Shown: positions 12,239 to 31,763, numbered from the stretch's first letter. The stretch: DNA of 64,000 bases from Zeugodacus cucurbitae (GCF_028554725.1 NC_071668.1:44964501-45028500); one strand, 5' to 3'. Numbers and translations are program-made. The notes: a model not told the origin generated them from the sequence alone.

Positions 12239-13502
12239 ACAATTTTTACTAACATATGTATGTACGTGTACAGCATAAACAAAACGGTCCTTTTCAGGAC
12301 CACGATATACATTCAACGAAGATTCAAAATAATTTTGATTTAACATATATGTATTATATATATATATATATAATTTAAAAATTTTTGCGTATACTTATGT
12401 AATATTATATCTTTAAAATTCTTAATTTGACAGTAATTGACATTCAATCAAATGATAAATATTAATTTTTAACGATATTCTATTTTAATATATATTTCTA
12501 TTTTATTATACTTTAATAATTTAAAATAATGAATGACGGAAAAAAACCAAAACCACTATATTAAGTACGTATATGCACATATAAGATGGGGTTAAATTTT
12601 TTCATGCGCCAGTAATTAGCATTATATCCAATTGAATATTAGTTATTAAATATGTAAATACTCGAATACGTTAATCATTTTCATAATTTTTCGTCGTTTA
12701 TACCTAACCTAACCCTGATTATACGAAATTAGGTTTCAAATTAATGAAATATTAGTTGATATACAAATTTCATCATATATACACACATGCATATGTATGT
12801 ATGTATGTATATATGTATTTAATAATTTACTATAAATATATTATTTTGGTATACATTTATGCAATAATATATATATAAATTGTATATTTAACTAGTAATC
12901 ATTATAGTCTTATTATTATTTTCATTTTGTGTTGAAAATTTGAGTCTATCGCCTGTATACACTTCATAGTTAATGAATAACAGCAAAATGGCCCCAGTGA
13001 TAACCACTAGAAATTTATTAAATTTTATTTTTATTTATTTCTTAAAAAAATCTTGTTGTAACTTGTTTAGATCATTAATTATATGAATTATTTATAATTT
13101 GTAAAATAATATTAGGAATTAATTTGAAAATTCTTGAGAAAATCGAAATTTAAGAGGAAATTTTTGACTTTTAGAGCACAAAGTTTGGACAAAATCTCAT
13201 TTTACATGAAAAATATATATTGCAAAGAAAAATGTGTAATAGATTATCAAAGCAACACATTTAGGCTATATAATTACATTTAAAACATTTTGATAAATTC
13301 AATATTCGATTTTTAGTCAATTAAATAAACTTCAAAGTTTGTCATATTGAGATGTTAATTTGCACTGGATCAGAAATTTTTGTCACACATCTTTTCTACT
13401 GGCGTCTCAAATTTTAAAGGGATAACAATTTTAAGATGTACATGGAAATTTTAGTGCTTAAAGTGTGTATATTATTATAACATCAATATCAATAAAGTGA
13501 AA

Positions 13503-14240
13503 ATGTCTGATACAATTGCTGTTGCGAGTGTTGGTTCTCCGGTAGCGGGCTCCTCTGCTATTTCTGAGAAAAAAGTTCCTGCCAAAAAGGTAGTTAAGCC
13601 AAAAAAGCCTTCCGTTGCTCCTACTCATCCGCCAACACAACAAATGGTCGATGCATCAATTAAGAACTTAAAGGAACGTGGTGGCTCATCACTTTTGGCA
13701 ATTAAGAAATACATCAGTGCTACATACAAATGCGATGCCCAAAAATTAGCACCATTCATCAAGCGGTATTTGAAGTCGGCTGTTACTAGTGGTAAATTGA
13801 TTCAAACTAAAGGAAAGGGCGCATCCGGTTCTTTCAAACTATCAGTGGCGGCTAGTAAATCCAGTAAATCTGGAGAAGGTAAATCAAAGGCACAACAGAA
13901 AGCAGTGAAATCCACCGAGAAGAAGCCCAAAAAGAAATTGGCGAAATCGGCAGATGGTGTGGTGTCAAAGAAGAAGGCAGCGGTTGGTGGTAAGAAAGTT
14001 AGTGGCGAGAAAAAAGTGAAGAAAGCTGTTGCCAGTAAGAAAACAGCGGAGAAGAAGAAAAGTGAAAAGGTTAAAGCGAAAGATGCGAAAAAGACTGGAT
14101 CAGTTAAAGCCAAACCAGCTAAAGCTAAATCGACTCCAAGCAAATCAAAGGCATTAAAAGCGAAAACGCCTAGTGTGAAAACCAAGAAAGCCGCGGCCAA
14201 TAAAAAACCAGTCGCCAAGAAAGCGCCAGCTAAAAAGTAA
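13503..14240 (+). CDS. His1: Linker histone H1 (unit 3)
   Basis: Unchanged 245-residue protein. Stem-loop at 14283-14298. Confidence 0.96.
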   Translation: MSDTIAVASVGSPVAGSSAISEKKVPAKKVVKPKKPSVAPTHPPTQQMVDASIKNLKERGGSSLLAIKKYISATYKCDAQKLAPFIKRYLKSAVTSGKLIQTKGKGASGSFKLSVAASKSSKSGEGKSKAQQKAVKSTEKKPKKKLAKSADGVVSKKKAAVGGKKVSGEKKVKKAVASKKTAEKKKSEKVKAKDAKKTGSVKAKPAKAKSTPSKSKALKAKTPSVKTKKAAANKKPVAKKAPAKK

Positions 14241-14612
14241 ACTATACAAAACAAAACTAAAGTGGCGTATAAGAAGTAAATAAGCCCTTTTCAGGGCTAC
14301 AAAAAACCTTAACATATCGATCAAAAAATTATATTTAACAAAATCATTCGAAAAATTATATATATTTTAGAAATCCAATTAATTCATAATGTTCAAATTG
14401 TATTTTGCGCTCTCCACATATCACATCACCTATATATATGTATATTATATGTTATTAAATTATATCGCTATACGTAACAGTCATTCCATTCATTCATAAT
14501 ATGTACATATATAGGTATTGTATAATAAATTAGCTATATCTCTTTGTTGATTTATATATTGTGGCCCTGAAAAGGGCCTTTTTGCCATTCGTTACAAAAT
14601 CTTTTGGATAAA

Positions 14613-14984
14613 TTACTTGGAACTTGTGTATTTAGTGACAGCTTTGGTGCCTTCGCTCACAGCATGCTTGGCCAATTCACCGGGCAAAAGTAGACGTACA
14701 GCTGTTTGGATTTCCCGACTAGTGATAGTTGAACGTTTGTTGTAGTGAGCTAAACGCGATGCTTCGGCAGCAATACGTTCAAAAATATCATTTACGAAAC
14801 TGTTCATGATACTCATGGCTTTTGATGAAATACCAGTATCGGGATGTACTTGCTTCAATACTTTATAAATGTAAATTGCATAACTTTCCTTCCTCTTGCG
14901 CTTCTTCTTCTTGTCATTTTTGGTAATATTCTTCTGGGCCTTACCAGCCTTCTTCGCTGCTTTTCCACTAGTTTTAGGAGGCAT
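14613..14984 (-). CDS. His2B: Histone H2B (unit 4)
   Basis: Unchanged protein; nine T before the start and AAG as last lysine codon. Stem-loop at 14563-14578. Confidence 0.97.
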
Positions 14985-15253
14985 TTTTTTTTCACTATTT
15001 ATTTTCCTTCACTTTGCACACTTCACACTTCACACTTCACTTGATTATAATATAGTGTAAAAGTGACACGCTTAAGTACTATTTTGCTGGCAAAGAGTTC
15101 GTTTATTCGGTCAATTAGGCACGAAGCGCCATCGGCCCGAGTGTGCGCAGCTGTCTGTACAACAAAAAAGTATATATACAGCGACTGTGTTAGCATGAAT
15201 GGCATATAGTGCTAGTGTGCAGTGCAGTTCATAGTGTAATATTCTTTGTGTGA

Positions 15254-15652
<399 letters not shown>

Positions 15653-16117
15653 ATACATATACGTACACAGTATACATCGCTAAAGTAAAAAAGTGTAAAT
15701 CGACAAAACCGTCCTTTTCAGGACGACAAAATTCCCATACAAAGAGGTTAATAATATTATTTTGTTAAAAATTTACAAAAATAAATATTTATTTGATGCA
15801 TTATTAATACACAATATATATATGTATATATGTATATGTATGTGGGTTCCATACGTTTATATGTATGCAGATATGTATATATGTATAGAGGATACATATG
15901 AATGTACATGTATACTAGAAACAGTCGTCTACGTACAGTACAGTTTGTAGACGCTAAGTGTGTAGGGTAGATATGTACATATGTATATGTTGTGTGCATC
16001 TACATATGTACATTAAACACATATTAAAAATTATTTGATGTGAATTTTTGATCATATTGTTTTAGAAATTGTGGTCCTGAAAAGGACCGTTTTGGGTATT
16101 TATTTGATTTAATACAA

Positions 16118-16555
<438 letters not shown>

Positions 16556-16797
16556 TTAACACTCACTGTACTACACTATTCACTGCACTTATATTTCCAT
16601 GCAAAATAAACGCTTAAGTAAGAAAATGCCTAAAATTGTTCCATAAGTTCATAAAATCGGGGTGTGTGTTAGAAAGAGATAAAAATCATTGATTGCTGTA
16701 GATTTTTTGTATAAATACACGTGCGTTCGCTAGAGCACAACACAGTGAATAGTGAACAGTGAGTGAACATACTTGGTGCAAACAAAAAAATAAGTGA

Positions 16798-17115
<318 letters not shown>

Positions 17116-18379
17116 ACAATTTTTACTAACATATGTATGTACGTGTACAGCATAAACAAAACGGTCCTTTTCAGGACCACGATATACATTCAACGAAGAT
17201 TCAAAATAATTTTGATTTAACATATATGTATTATATATATATATATATAATTTAAAAATTTTTGCGTATACTTATGTAATATTATATCTTTAAAATTCTT
17301 AATTTGACAGTAATTGACATTCAATCAAATGATAAATATTAATTTTTAACGATATTCTATTTTAATATATATTTCTATTTTATTATACTTTAATAATTTA
17401 AAATAATGAATGACGGAAAAAAACCAAAACCACTATATTAAGTACGTATATGCACATATAAGATGGGGTTAAATTTTTTCATGCGCCAGTAATTAGCATT
17501 ATATCCAATTGAATATTAGTTATTAAATATGTAAATACTCGAATACGTTAATCATTTTCATAATTTTTCGTCGTTTATACCTAACCTAACCCTGATTATA
17601 CGAAATTAGGTTTCAAATTAATGAAATATTAGTTGATATACAAATTTCATCATATATACACACATGCATATGTATGTATGTATGTATATATGTATTTAAT
17701 AATTTACTATAAATATATTATTTTGGTATACATTTATGCAATAATATATATATAAATTGTATATTTAACTAGTAATCATTATAGTCTTATTATTATTTTC
17801 ATTTTGTGTTGAAAATTTGAGTCTATCGCCTGTATACACTTCATAGTTAATGAATAACAGCAAAATGGCCCCAGTGATAACCACTAGAAATTTATTAAAT
17901 TTTATTTTTATTTATTTCTTAAAAAAATCTTGTTGTAACTTGTTTAGATCATTAATTATATGAATTATTTATAATTTGTAAAATAATATTAGGAATTAAT
18001 TTGAAAATTCTTGAGAAAATCGAAATTTAAGAGGAAATTTTTGACTTTTAGAGCACAAAGTTTGGACAAAATCTCATTTTACATGAAAAATATATATTGC
18101 AAAGAAAAATGTGTAATAGATTATCAAAGCAACACATTTAGGCTATATAATTACATTTAAAACATTTTGATAAATTCAATATTCGATTTTTAGTCAATTA
18201 AATAAACTTCAAAATTTGTCATATTGAGATGTTAATTTGCACTGGATCAGAAATTTTTGTCACACATCTTTTCTACTGGCGTCTCAAATTTTAAAGGGAT
18301 AACAATTTTAAGATGTACATGGAAATTTTAGTGCTTAAAGTGTGTATATTATTATAACATCAATATCAATAAAGTGAAA

Positions 18380-19117
18380 ATGTCTGATACAATTGCTGTT
18401 GCGAGTGTTGGTTCTCCGGTAGCGGGCTCCTCTGCTATTTCTGAGAAAAAAGTTCCTGCCAAAAAGGTAGTTAAGCCAAAAAAGCCTTCCGTTGCTCCTA
18501 CTCATCCGCCAACACAACAAATGGTCGATGCATCAATTAAGAACTTAAAGGAACGTGGTGGCTCATCACTTTTGGCAATTAAGAAATACATCAGTGCTAC
18601 ATACAAATGCGATGCCCAAAAATTAGCACCATTCATCAAGCGGTATTTGAAGTCGGATGTTACTAGTGGTAAATTGATTCAAACTAAAGGAAAGGGCGCA
18701 TCCGGTTCTTTCAAACTATCAGTGGCGGCTAGTAAATCCAGTAAATCTGGAGAAGGTAAATCAAAGGCACAACAGAAAGCAGTGAAATCCACCGAGAAGA
18801 AGCCCAAAAAGAAATTGGCGAAATCGGCAGATGGTGTGGTGTCAAAGAAGAAGGCAGCGGTTGGTGGTAAGAAAGTTAGTGGCGAGAAAAAAGTGAAGAA
18901 AGCTGTTGCCAGTAAGAAAACAGCGGAGAAGAAGAAAAGTGAAAAGGTTAAAGCGAAAGATGCGAAAAAGACTGGATCAGTTAAAGCCAAACCAGCTAAA
19001 GCTAAATCGACTCCAAGCAAATCAAAGGCATTAAAAGCGAAAACGCCTAGTGTGAAAACCAAGAAAGCCGCGGCCAATAAAAAACCAGTCGCCAAGAAAG
19101 CGCCAGCTAAAAAGTAA
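18380..19117 (+). CDS. His1: Linker histone H1, A93D variant (unit 4)
   Basis: Full-length H1 in which codon 93 is GAT instead of GCT (C-to-A at 18657), giving KSDV in place of KSAV. The residue lies in the globular domain, just after the helix that contains FIKRYLKS, so an acidic residue is placed in a positively charged, DNA-facing part of the protein. The rest of the protein is unchanged. Whether binding is affected is not known from sequence. Stem-loop at 19160-19175. Confidence 0.95.
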   Translation: MSDTIAVASVGSPVAGSSAISEKKVPAKKVVKPKKPSVAPTHPPTQQMVDASIKNLKERGGSSLLAIKKYISATYKCDAQKLAPFIKRYLKSDVTSGKLIQTKGKGASGSFKLSVAASKSSKSGEGKSKAQQKAVKSTEKKPKKKLAKSADGVVSKKKAAVGGKKVSGEKKVKKAVASKKTAEKKKSEKVKAKDAKKTGSVKAKPAKAKSTPSKSKALKAKTPSVKTKKAAANKKPVAKKAPAKK

Positions 19118-19499
19118 ACTATACAAAACAAAACTAAAGTGGCGTATAAGAAGTAAATAAGCCCTTTTCAGGGCTACAAAAAACCTTAACATATCGATCA
19201 AAAAATTATATTTAACAAAATCATTCGAAAAATTATATATATTTTAGAAATCCAATTAATTCATAATGTTCAAATTGTATTTTGCGCTCTCCACATATCA
19301 CATCACCTATATATATGTACATATATGTATATTATATGTTATTAAATTATATCGCTATACGTAACAGTCATTCCATTCATTCATAATATGTACATATATA
19401 GGTATTGTATAATAAATTAGCTATATCTCTTTGTTGATTTATATATTGTGGCCCTGAAAAGGGCCTTTTTGCCATTCGTTACAAAATCTTTTGGATAAA

Positions 19500-19871
19500 T
19501 TATTTGGAACTTGTGTATTTAGTGACAGCTTTGGTGCCTTCGCTCACAGCATGCTTGGCCAATTCACCGGGCAAAAGTAGACGTACAGCTGTTTGGATTT
19601 CCCGACTAGTGATAGTTGAACGTTTGTTGTAGTGAGCTAAACGCGATGCTTCGGCAGCAATACGTTCAAAAATATCATTTACGAAACTGTTCATGATACT
19701 CATGGCTTTTGATGAAATACCAGTATCGGGATGTACTTGCTTCAATACTTTATAAATGTAAATTGCATAACTTTCCTTCCTCTTGCGCTTCTTCTTCTTG
19801 TCATTTTTGGTAATATTCTTCTGGGCCTTACCAGCCTTCTTCGCTGCTTTTCCACTAGTTTTAGGAGGCAT
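19500..19871 (-). CDS. His2B: Histone H2B (unit 5)
   Basis: Unchanged protein; ten T before the start, AAA as last lysine codon. It follows the 10 bp longer spacer behind H1 of unit 4. Stem-loop at 19450-19465. Confidence 0.97.
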
Positions 19872-20141
19872 TTTTTTTTTCACTATTTATTTTCCTTCAC
19901 TTTGCACACTTCACACTTCACACTTCACTTGATTATAATATAGTGTAAAAGTGACACGCTTAAGTACTATTTTGCTGGCAAAGAGTTCGTTTATTCGGTC
20001 AATTAGGCACGAAGCGCCATCGGCCCGAGTGTGCGCAGCTGTCTGTACAACAAAAAAGTATATATACAGCGACTGTGTTAGCATGAATGGCATATAGTGC
20101 TAGTGTGCAGTGCAGTTCATAGTGTAATATTCTTTGTGTGA

Positions 20142-20540
<399 letters not shown>

Positions 20541-21005
20541 ATACATATACGTACACAGTATACATCGCTAAAGTAAAAAAGTGTAAATCGACAAAACCGT
20601 CCTTTTCAGGACGACAAAATTCCCATACAAAGAGGTTAATAATATTATTTTGTTAAAAATTTACAAAAATAAATATTTATTTGATGCATTATTAATACAC
20701 AATATATATATGTATATATGTATATGTATGTGGGTTCCATACGTTTATATGTATGCAGATATGTATATATGTATAGAGGATACATATGAATGTACATGTA
20801 TACTAGAAACAGTCGTCTACGTACAGTACAGTTTGTAGACGCTAAGTGTGTAGGGTAGATATGTACATATGTATATGTTGTGTGCATCTACATATGTACA
20901 TTAAACACATATTAAAAATTATTTGATGTGAATTTTTGATCATATTGTTTTAGAAATTGTGGTCCTGAAAAGGACCGTTTTGGGTATTTATTTGATTTAA
21001 TACAA

Positions 21006-21443
<438 letters not shown>

Positions 21444-21685
21444 TTAACACTCACTGTACTACACTATTCACTGCACTTATATTTCCATGCAAAATAAACG
21501 CTTAAGTAAGAAAATGCCTAAAATTGTTCCATAAGTTCATAAAATCGGGGTGTGTGTTAGAAAGAGATAAAAATCATTGATTGCTGTAGATTTTTTGTAT
21601 AAATACACGTGCGTTCGCTAGAGCACAACACAGTGAATAGTGAACAGTGAGTGAACATACTTGGTGCAAACAAAAAAATAAGTGA

Positions 21686-22003
<318 letters not shown>

Positions 22004-23267
22004 ACAATTTTTACTAACATATGTATGTACGTGTACAGCATAAACAAAACGGTCCTTTTCAGGACCACGATATACATTCAACGAAGATTCAAAATAATTT
22101 TGATTTAACATATATGTATTATATATATATATATATAATTTAAAAATTTTTGCGTATACTTATGTAATATTATATCTTTAAAATTCTTAATTTGACAGTA
22201 ATTGACATTCAATCAAATGATAAATATTAATTTTTAACGATATTCTATTTTAATATATATTTCTATTTTATTATACTTTAATAATTTAAAATAATGAATG
22301 ACGGAAAAAAACCAAAACCACTATATTAAGTACGTATATGCACATATAAGATGGGGTTAAATTTTTTCATGCGCCAGTAATTAGCATTATATCCAATTGA
22401 ATATTAGTTATTAAATATGTAAATACTCGAATACGTTAATCATTTTCATAATTTTTCGTCGTTTATACCTAACCTAACCCTGATTATACGAAATTAGGTT
22501 TCAAATTAATGAAATATTAGTTGATATACAAATTTCATCATATATACACACATGCATATGTATGTATGTATGTATATATGTATTTAATAATTTACTATAA
22601 ATATATTATTTTGGTATACATTTATGCAATAATATATATATAAATTGTATATTTAACTAGTAATCATTATAGTCTTATTATTATTTTCATTTTGTGTTGA
22701 AAATTTGAGTCTATCGCCTGTATACACTTCATAGTTAATGAATAACAGCAAAATGGCCCCAGTGATAACCACTAGAAATTTATTAAATTTTATTTTTATT
22801 TATTTCTTAAAAAAATCTTGTTGTAACTTGTTTAGATCATTAATTATATGAATTATTTATAATTTGTAAAATAATATTAGGAATTAATTTGAAAATTCTT
22901 GAGAAAATCGAAATTTAAGAGGAAATTTTTGACTTTTAGAGCACAAAGTTTGGACAAAATCTCATTTTACATGAAAAATATATATTGCAAAGAAAAATGT
23001 GTAATAGATTATCAAAGCAACACATTTAGGCTATATAATTACATTTAAAACATTTTGATAAATTCAATATTCGATTTTTAGTCAATTAAATAAACTTCAA
23101 AGTTTGTCATATTGAGATGTTAATTTGCACTGGATCAGAAATTTTTGTCACACATCTTTTCTACTGGCGTCTCAAATTTTAAAGGGATAACAATTTTAAG
23201 ATGTACATGGAAATTTTAGTGCTTAAAGTGTGTATATTATTATAACATCAATATCAATAAAGTGAAA

Positions 23268-24005
23268 ATGTCTGATACAATTGCTGTTGCGAGTGTTGGT
23301 TCTCCGGTAGCGGGCTCCTCTGCTATTTCTGAGAAAAAAGTTCCTGCCAAAAAGGTAGTTAAGCCAAAAAAGCCTTCCGTTGCTCCTACTCATCCGCCAA
23401 CACAACAAATGGTCGATGCATCAATTAAGAACTTAAAGGAACGTGGTGGCTCATCACTTTTGGCAATTAAGAAATACATCAGTGCTACATACAAATGCGA
23501 TGCCCAAAAATTAGCACCATTCATCAAGCGGTATTTGAAGTCGGCTGTTACTAGTGGTAAATTGATTCAAACTAAAGGAAAGGGCGCATCCGGTTCTTTC
23601 AAACTATCAGTGGCGGCTAGTAAATCCAGTAAATCTGGAGAAGGTAAATCAAAGGCACAACAGAAAGCAGTGAAATCCACCGAGAAGAAGCCCAAAAAGA
23701 AATTGGCGAAATCGGCAGATGGTGTGGTGTCAAAGAAGAAGGCAGCGGTTGGTGGTAAGAAAGTTAGTGGCGAGAAAAAAGTGAAGAAAGCTGTTGCCAG
23801 TAAGAAAACAGCGGAGAAGAAGAAAAGTGAAAAGGTTAAAGCGAAAGATGCGAAAAAGACTGGATCAGTTAAAGCCAAACCAGCTAAAGCTAAATCGACT
23901 CCAAGCAAATCAAAGGCATTAAAAGCGAAAACGCCTAGTGTGAAAACCAAGAAAGCCGCGGCCAATAAAAAACCAGTCGCCAAGAAAGCGCCAGCTAAAA
24001 AGTAA
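23268..24005 (+). CDS. His1: Linker histone H1 (unit 5)
   Basis: Unchanged protein. Stem-loop at 24048-24063. Confidence 0.96.
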   Translation: MSDTIAVASVGSPVAGSSAISEKKVPAKKVVKPKKPSVAPTHPPTQQMVDASIKNLKERGGSSLLAIKKYISATYKCDAQKLAPFIKRYLKSAVTSGKLIQTKGKGASGSFKLSVAASKSSKSGEGKSKAQQKAVKSTEKKPKKKLAKSADGVVSKKKAAVGGKKVSGEKKVKKAVASKKTAEKKKSEKVKAKDAKKTGSVKAKPAKAKSTPSKSKALKAKTPSVKTKKAAANKKPVAKKAPAKK

Positions 24006-24377
24006 ACTATACAAAACAAAACTAAAGTGGCGTATAAGAAGTAAATAAGCCCTTTTCAGGGCTACAAAAAACCTTAACATATCGATCAAAAAATTATATT
24101 TAACAAAATCATTCGAAAAATTATATATATTTTAGAAATCCAATTAATTCATAATGTTCAAATTGTATTTTGCGCTCTCCACATATCACATCACCTATAT
24201 ATATGTATATTATATGTTATTAAATTATATCGCTATACGTAACAGTCATTCCATTCATTCATAATATGTACATATATAGGTATTGTATAATAAATTAGCT
24301 ATATCTCTTTGTTGATTTATATATTGTGGCCCTGAAAAGGGCCTTTTTGCCATTCGTTACAAAATCTTTTGGATAAA

Positions 24378-24749
24378 TTACTTGGAACTTGTGTATTTAG
24401 TGACAGCTTTGGTGCCTTCGCTCACAGCATGCTTGGCCAATTCACCGGGCAAAAGTAGACGTACAGCTGTTTGGATTTCCCGACTAGTGATAGTTGAACG
24501 TTTGTTGTAGTGAGCTAAACGCGATGCTTCGGCAGCAATACGTTCAAAAATATCATTTACGAAACTGTTCATGATACTCATGGCTTTTGATGAAATACCA
24601 GTATCGGGATGTACTTGCTTCAATACTTTATAAATGTAAATTGCATAACTTTCCTTCCTCTTGCGCTTCTTCTTCTTGTCATTTTTGGTAATATTCTTCT
24701 GGGCCTTACCAGCCTTCTTCGCTGCTTTTCCACTAGTTTTAGGAGGCAT
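24378..24749 (-). CDS. His2B: Histone H2B (unit 6)
   Basis: Unchanged protein; ten T and AAG, the same combination as unit 2. Stem-loop at 24328-24343. Confidence 0.97.
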
Positions 24750-25019
24750 TTTTTTTTTCACTATTTATTTTCCTTCACTTTGCACACTTCACACTTCACA
24801 CTTCACTTGATTATAATATAGTGTAAAAGTGACACGCTTAAGTACTATTTTGCTGGCAAAGAGTTCGTTTATTCGGTCAATTAGGCACGAAGCGCCATCG
24901 GCCCGAGTGTGCGCAGCTGTCTGTACAACAAAAAAGTATATATACAGCGACTGTGTTAGCATGAATGGCATATAGTGCTAGTGTGCAGTGCAGTTCATAG
25001 TGTAATATTCTTTGTGTGA

Positions 25020-25418
<399 letters not shown>

Positions 25419-25883
25419 ATACATATACGTACACAGTATACATCGCTAAAGTAAAAAAGTGTAAATCGACAAAACCGTCCTTTTCAGGACGACAAAATTC
25501 CCATACAAAGAGGTTAATAATATTATTTTGTTAAAAATTTACAAAAATAAATATTTATTTGATGCATTATTAATACACAATATATATATGTATATATGTA
25601 TATGTATGTGGGTTCCATACGTTTATATGTATGCAGATATGTATATATGTATAGAGGATACATATGAATGTACATGTATACTAGAAACAGTCGTCTACGT
25701 ACAGTACAGTTTGTAGACGCTAAGTGTGTAGGGTAGATATGTACATATGTATATGTTGTGTGCATCTACATATGTACATTAAACACATATTAAAAATTAT
25801 TTGATGTGAATTTTTGATCATATTGTTTTAGAAATTGTGGTCCTGAAAAGGACCGTTTTGGGTATTTATTTGATTTAATACAA

Positions 25884-26321
<438 letters not shown>

Positions 26322-26353
26322 TTAACACTCACTGTACTACACTATTCACTGCA

Positions 26354-26361
26354 CTAATATT
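26354..26361 (-). promoter_or_regulatory. H3 TATA box, altered copy (unit 6)
   Basis: The same TATAAG-to-TATTAG change as in unit 2, here at 26356, again in a unit that also has the GTGA duplication in the H4 leader. Confidence 0.6.
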
Positions 26362-26567
26362 TCCATGCAAAATAAACGCTTAAGTAAGAAAATGCCTAAA
26401 ATTGTTCCATAAGTTCATAAAATCGGGGTGTGTGTTAGAAAGAGATAAAAATCATTGATTGCTGTAGATTTTTTGTATAAATACACGTGCGTTCGCTAGA
26501 GCACAACACAGTGAATAGTGAACAGTGAGTGAGTGAACATACTTGGTGCAAACAAAAAAATAAGTGA

Positions 26568-26885
<318 letters not shown>

Positions 26886-28149
26886 ACAATTTTTACTAAC
26901 ATATGTATGTACGTGTACAGCATAAACAAAACGGTCCTTTTCAGGACCACGATATACATTCAACGAAGATTCAAAATAATTTTGATTTAACATATATGTA
27001 TTATATATATATATATATAATTTAAAAATTTTTGCGTATACTTATGTAATATTATATCTTTAAAATTCTTAATTTGACAGTAATTGACATTCAATCAAAT
27101 GATAAATATTAATTTTTAACGATATTCTATTTTAATATATATTTCTATTTTATTATACTTTAATAATTTAAAATAATGAATGACGGAAAAAAACCAAAAC
27201 CACTATATTAAGTACGTATATGCACATATAAGATGGGGTTAAATTTTTTCATGCGCCAGTAATTAGCATTATATCCAATTGAATATTAGTTATTAAATAT
27301 GTAAATACTCGAATACGTTAATCATTTTCATAATTTTTCGTCGTTTATACCTAACCTAACCCTGATTATACGAAATTAGGTTTCAAATTAATGAAATATT
27401 AGTTGATATACAAATTTCATCATATATACACACATGCATATGTATGTATGTATGTATATATGTATTTAATAATTTACTATAAATATATTATTTTGGTATA
27501 CATTTATGCAATAATATATATATAAATTGTATATTTAACTAGTAATCATTATAGTCTTATTATTATTTTCATTTTGTGTTGAAAATTTGAGTCTATCGCC
27601 TGTATACACTTCATAGTTAATGAATAACAGCAAAATGGCCCCAGTGATAACCACTAGAAATTTATTAAATTTTATTTTTATTTATTTCTTAAAAAAATCT
27701 TGTTGTAACTTGTTTAGATCATTAATTATATGAATTATTTATAATTTGTAAAATAATATTAGGAATTAATTTGAAAATTCTTGAGAAAATCGAAATTTAA
27801 GAGGAAATTTTTGACTTTTAGAGCACAAAGTTTGGACAAAATCTCATTTTACATGAAAAATATATATTGCAAAGAAAAATGTGTAATAGATTATCAAAGC
27901 AACACATTTAGGCTATATAATTACATTTAAAACATTTTGATAAATTCAATATTCGATTTTTAGTCAATTAAATAAACTTCAAAGTTTGTCATATTGAGAT
28001 GTTAATTTGCACTGGATCAGAAATTTTTGTCACACATCTTTTCTACTGGCGTCTCAAATTTTAAAGGGATAACAATTTTAAGATGTACATGGAAATTTTA
28101 GTGCTTAAAGTGTGTATATTATTATAACATCAATATCAATAAAGTGAAA

Positions 28150-28887
28150 ATGTCTGATACAATTGCTGTTGCGAGTGTTGGTTCTCCGGTAGCGGGCTCC
28201 TCTGCTATTTCTGAGAAAAAAGTTCCTGCCAAAAAGGTAGTTAAGCCAAAAAAGCCTTCCGTTGCTCCTACTCATCCGCCAACACAACAAATGGTCGATG
28301 CATCAATTAAGAACTTAAAGGAACGTGGTGGCTCATCACTTTTGGCAATTAAGAAATACATCAGTGCTACATACAAATGCGATGCCCAAAAATTAGCACC
28401 ATTCATCAAGCGGTATTTGAAGTCGGCTGTTACTAGTGGTAAATTGATTCAAACTAAAGGAAAGGGCGCATCCGGTTCTTTCAAACTATCAGTGGCGGCT
28501 AGTAAATCCAGTAAATCTGGAGAAGGTAAATCAAAGGCACAACAGAAAGCAGTGAAATCCACCGAGAAGAAGCCCAAAAAGAAATTGGCGAAATCGGCAG
28601 ATGGTGTGGTGTCAAAGAAGAAGGCAGCGGTTGGTGGTAAGAAAGTTAGTGGCGAGAAAAAAGTGAAGAAAGCTGTTGCCAGTAAGAAAACAGCGGAGAA
28701 GAAGAAAAGTGAAAAGGTTAAAGCGAAAGATGCGAAAAAGACTGGATCAGTTAAAGCCAAACCAGCTAAAGCTAAATCGACTCCAAGCAAATCAAAGGCA
28801 TTAAAAGCGAAAACGCCTAGTGTGAAAACCAAGAAAGCCGCGGCCAATAAAAAACCAGTCGCCAAGAAAGCGCCAGCTAAAAAGTAA
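28150..28887 (+). CDS. His1: Linker histone H1 (unit 6)
   Basis: Unchanged protein. Stem-loop at 28930-28945. Confidence 0.96.
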   Translation: MSDTIAVASVGSPVAGSSAISEKKVPAKKVVKPKKPSVAPTHPPTQQMVDASIKNLKERGGSSLLAIKKYISATYKCDAQKLAPFIKRYLKSAVTSGKLIQTKGKGASGSFKLSVAASKSSKSGEGKSKAQQKAVKSTEKKPKKKLAKSADGVVSKKKAAVGGKKVSGEKKVKKAVASKKTAEKKKSEKVKAKDAKKTGSVKAKPAKAKSTPSKSKALKAKTPSVKTKKAAANKKPVAKKAPAKK

Positions 28888-29259
28888 ACTATACAAAACA
28901 AAACTAAAGTGGCGTATAAGAAGTAAATAAGCCCTTTTCAGGGCTACAAAAAACCTTAACATATCGATCAAAAAATTATATTTAACAAAATCATTCGAAA
29001 AATTATATATATTTTAGAAATCCAATTAATTCATAATGTTCAAATTGTATTTTGCGCTCTCCACATATCACATCACCTATATATATGTATATTATATGTT
29101 ATTAAATTATATCGCTATACGTAACAGTCATTCCATTCATTCATAATATGTACATATATAGGTATTGTATAATAAATTAGCTATATCTCTTTGTTGATTT
29201 ATATATTGTGGCCCTGAAAAGGGCCTTTTTGCCATTCGTTACAAAATCTTTTGGATAAA

Positions 29260-29631
29260 TTATTTGGAACTTGTGTATTTAGTGACAGCTTTGGTGCCTT
29301 CGCTCACAGCATGCTTGGCCAATTCACCGGGCAAAAGTAGACGTACAGCTGTTTGGATTTCCCGACTAGTGATAGTTGAACGTTTGTTGTAGTGAGCTAA
29401 ACGCGATGCTTCGGCAGCAATACGTTCAAAAATATCATTTACGAAACTGTTCATGATACTCATGGCTTTTGATGAAATACCAGTATCGGGATGTACTTGC
29501 TTCAATACTTTATAAATGTAAATTGCATAACTTTCCTTCCTCTTGCGCTTCTTCTTCTTGTCATTTTTGGTAATATTCTTCTGGGCCTTACCAGCCTTCT
29601 TCGCTGCTTTTCCACTAGTTTTAGGAGGCAT
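29260..29631 (-). CDS. His2B: Histone H2B (unit 7)
   Basis: Unchanged protein; ten T, AAA. Stem-loop at 29210-29225. Confidence 0.97.
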
Positions 29632-29901
29632 TTTTTTTTTCACTATTTATTTTCCTTCACTTTGCACACTTCACACTTCACACTTCACTTGATTATAATA
29701 TAGTGTAAAAGTGACACGCTTAAGTACTATTTTGCTGGCAAAGAGTTCGTTTATTCGGTCAATTAGGCACGAAGCGCCATCGGCCCGAGTGTGCGCAGCT
29801 GTCTGTACAACAAAAAAGTATATATACAGCGACTGTGTTAGCATGAATGGCATATAGTGCTAGTGTGCAGTGCAGTTCATAGTGTAATATTCTTTGTGTG
29901 A

Positions 29902-30300
<399 letters not shown>

Positions 30301-30765
30301 ATACATATACGTACACAGTATACATCGCTAAAGTAAAAAAGTGTAAATCGACAAAACCGTCCTTTTCAGGACGACAAAATTCCCATACAAAGAGGTTAAT
30401 AATATTATTTTGTTAAAAATTTACAAAAATAAATATTTATTTGATGCATTATTAATACACAATATATATATGTATATATGTATATGTATGTGGGTTCCAT
30501 ACGTTTATATGTATGCAGATATGTATATATGTATAGAGGATACATATGAATGTACATGTATACTAGAAACAGTCGTCTACGTACAGTACAGTTTGTAGAC
30601 GCTAAGTGTGTAGGGTAGATATGTACATATGTATATGTTGTGTGCATCTACATATGTACATTAAACACATATTAAAAATTATTTGATGTGAATTTTTGAT
30701 CATATTGTTTTAGAAATTGTGGTCCTGAAAAGGACCGTTTTGGGTATTTATTTGATTTAATACAA

Positions 30766-31203
<438 letters not shown>

Positions 31204-31445
31204 TTAACACTCACTGTACTACACTATTCACTGCACTTATATTTCCATGCAAAATAAACGCTTAAGTAAGAAAATGCCTAAAATTGTTCCATAAGTTCAT
31301 AAAATCGGGGTGTGTGTTAGAAAGAGATAAAAATCATTGATTGCTGTAGATTTTTTGTATAAATACACGTGCGTTCGCTAGAGCACAACACAGTGAATAG
31401 TGAACAGTGAGTGAACATACTTGGTGCAAACAAAAAAATAAGTGA

Positions 31446-31763
<318 letters not shown>

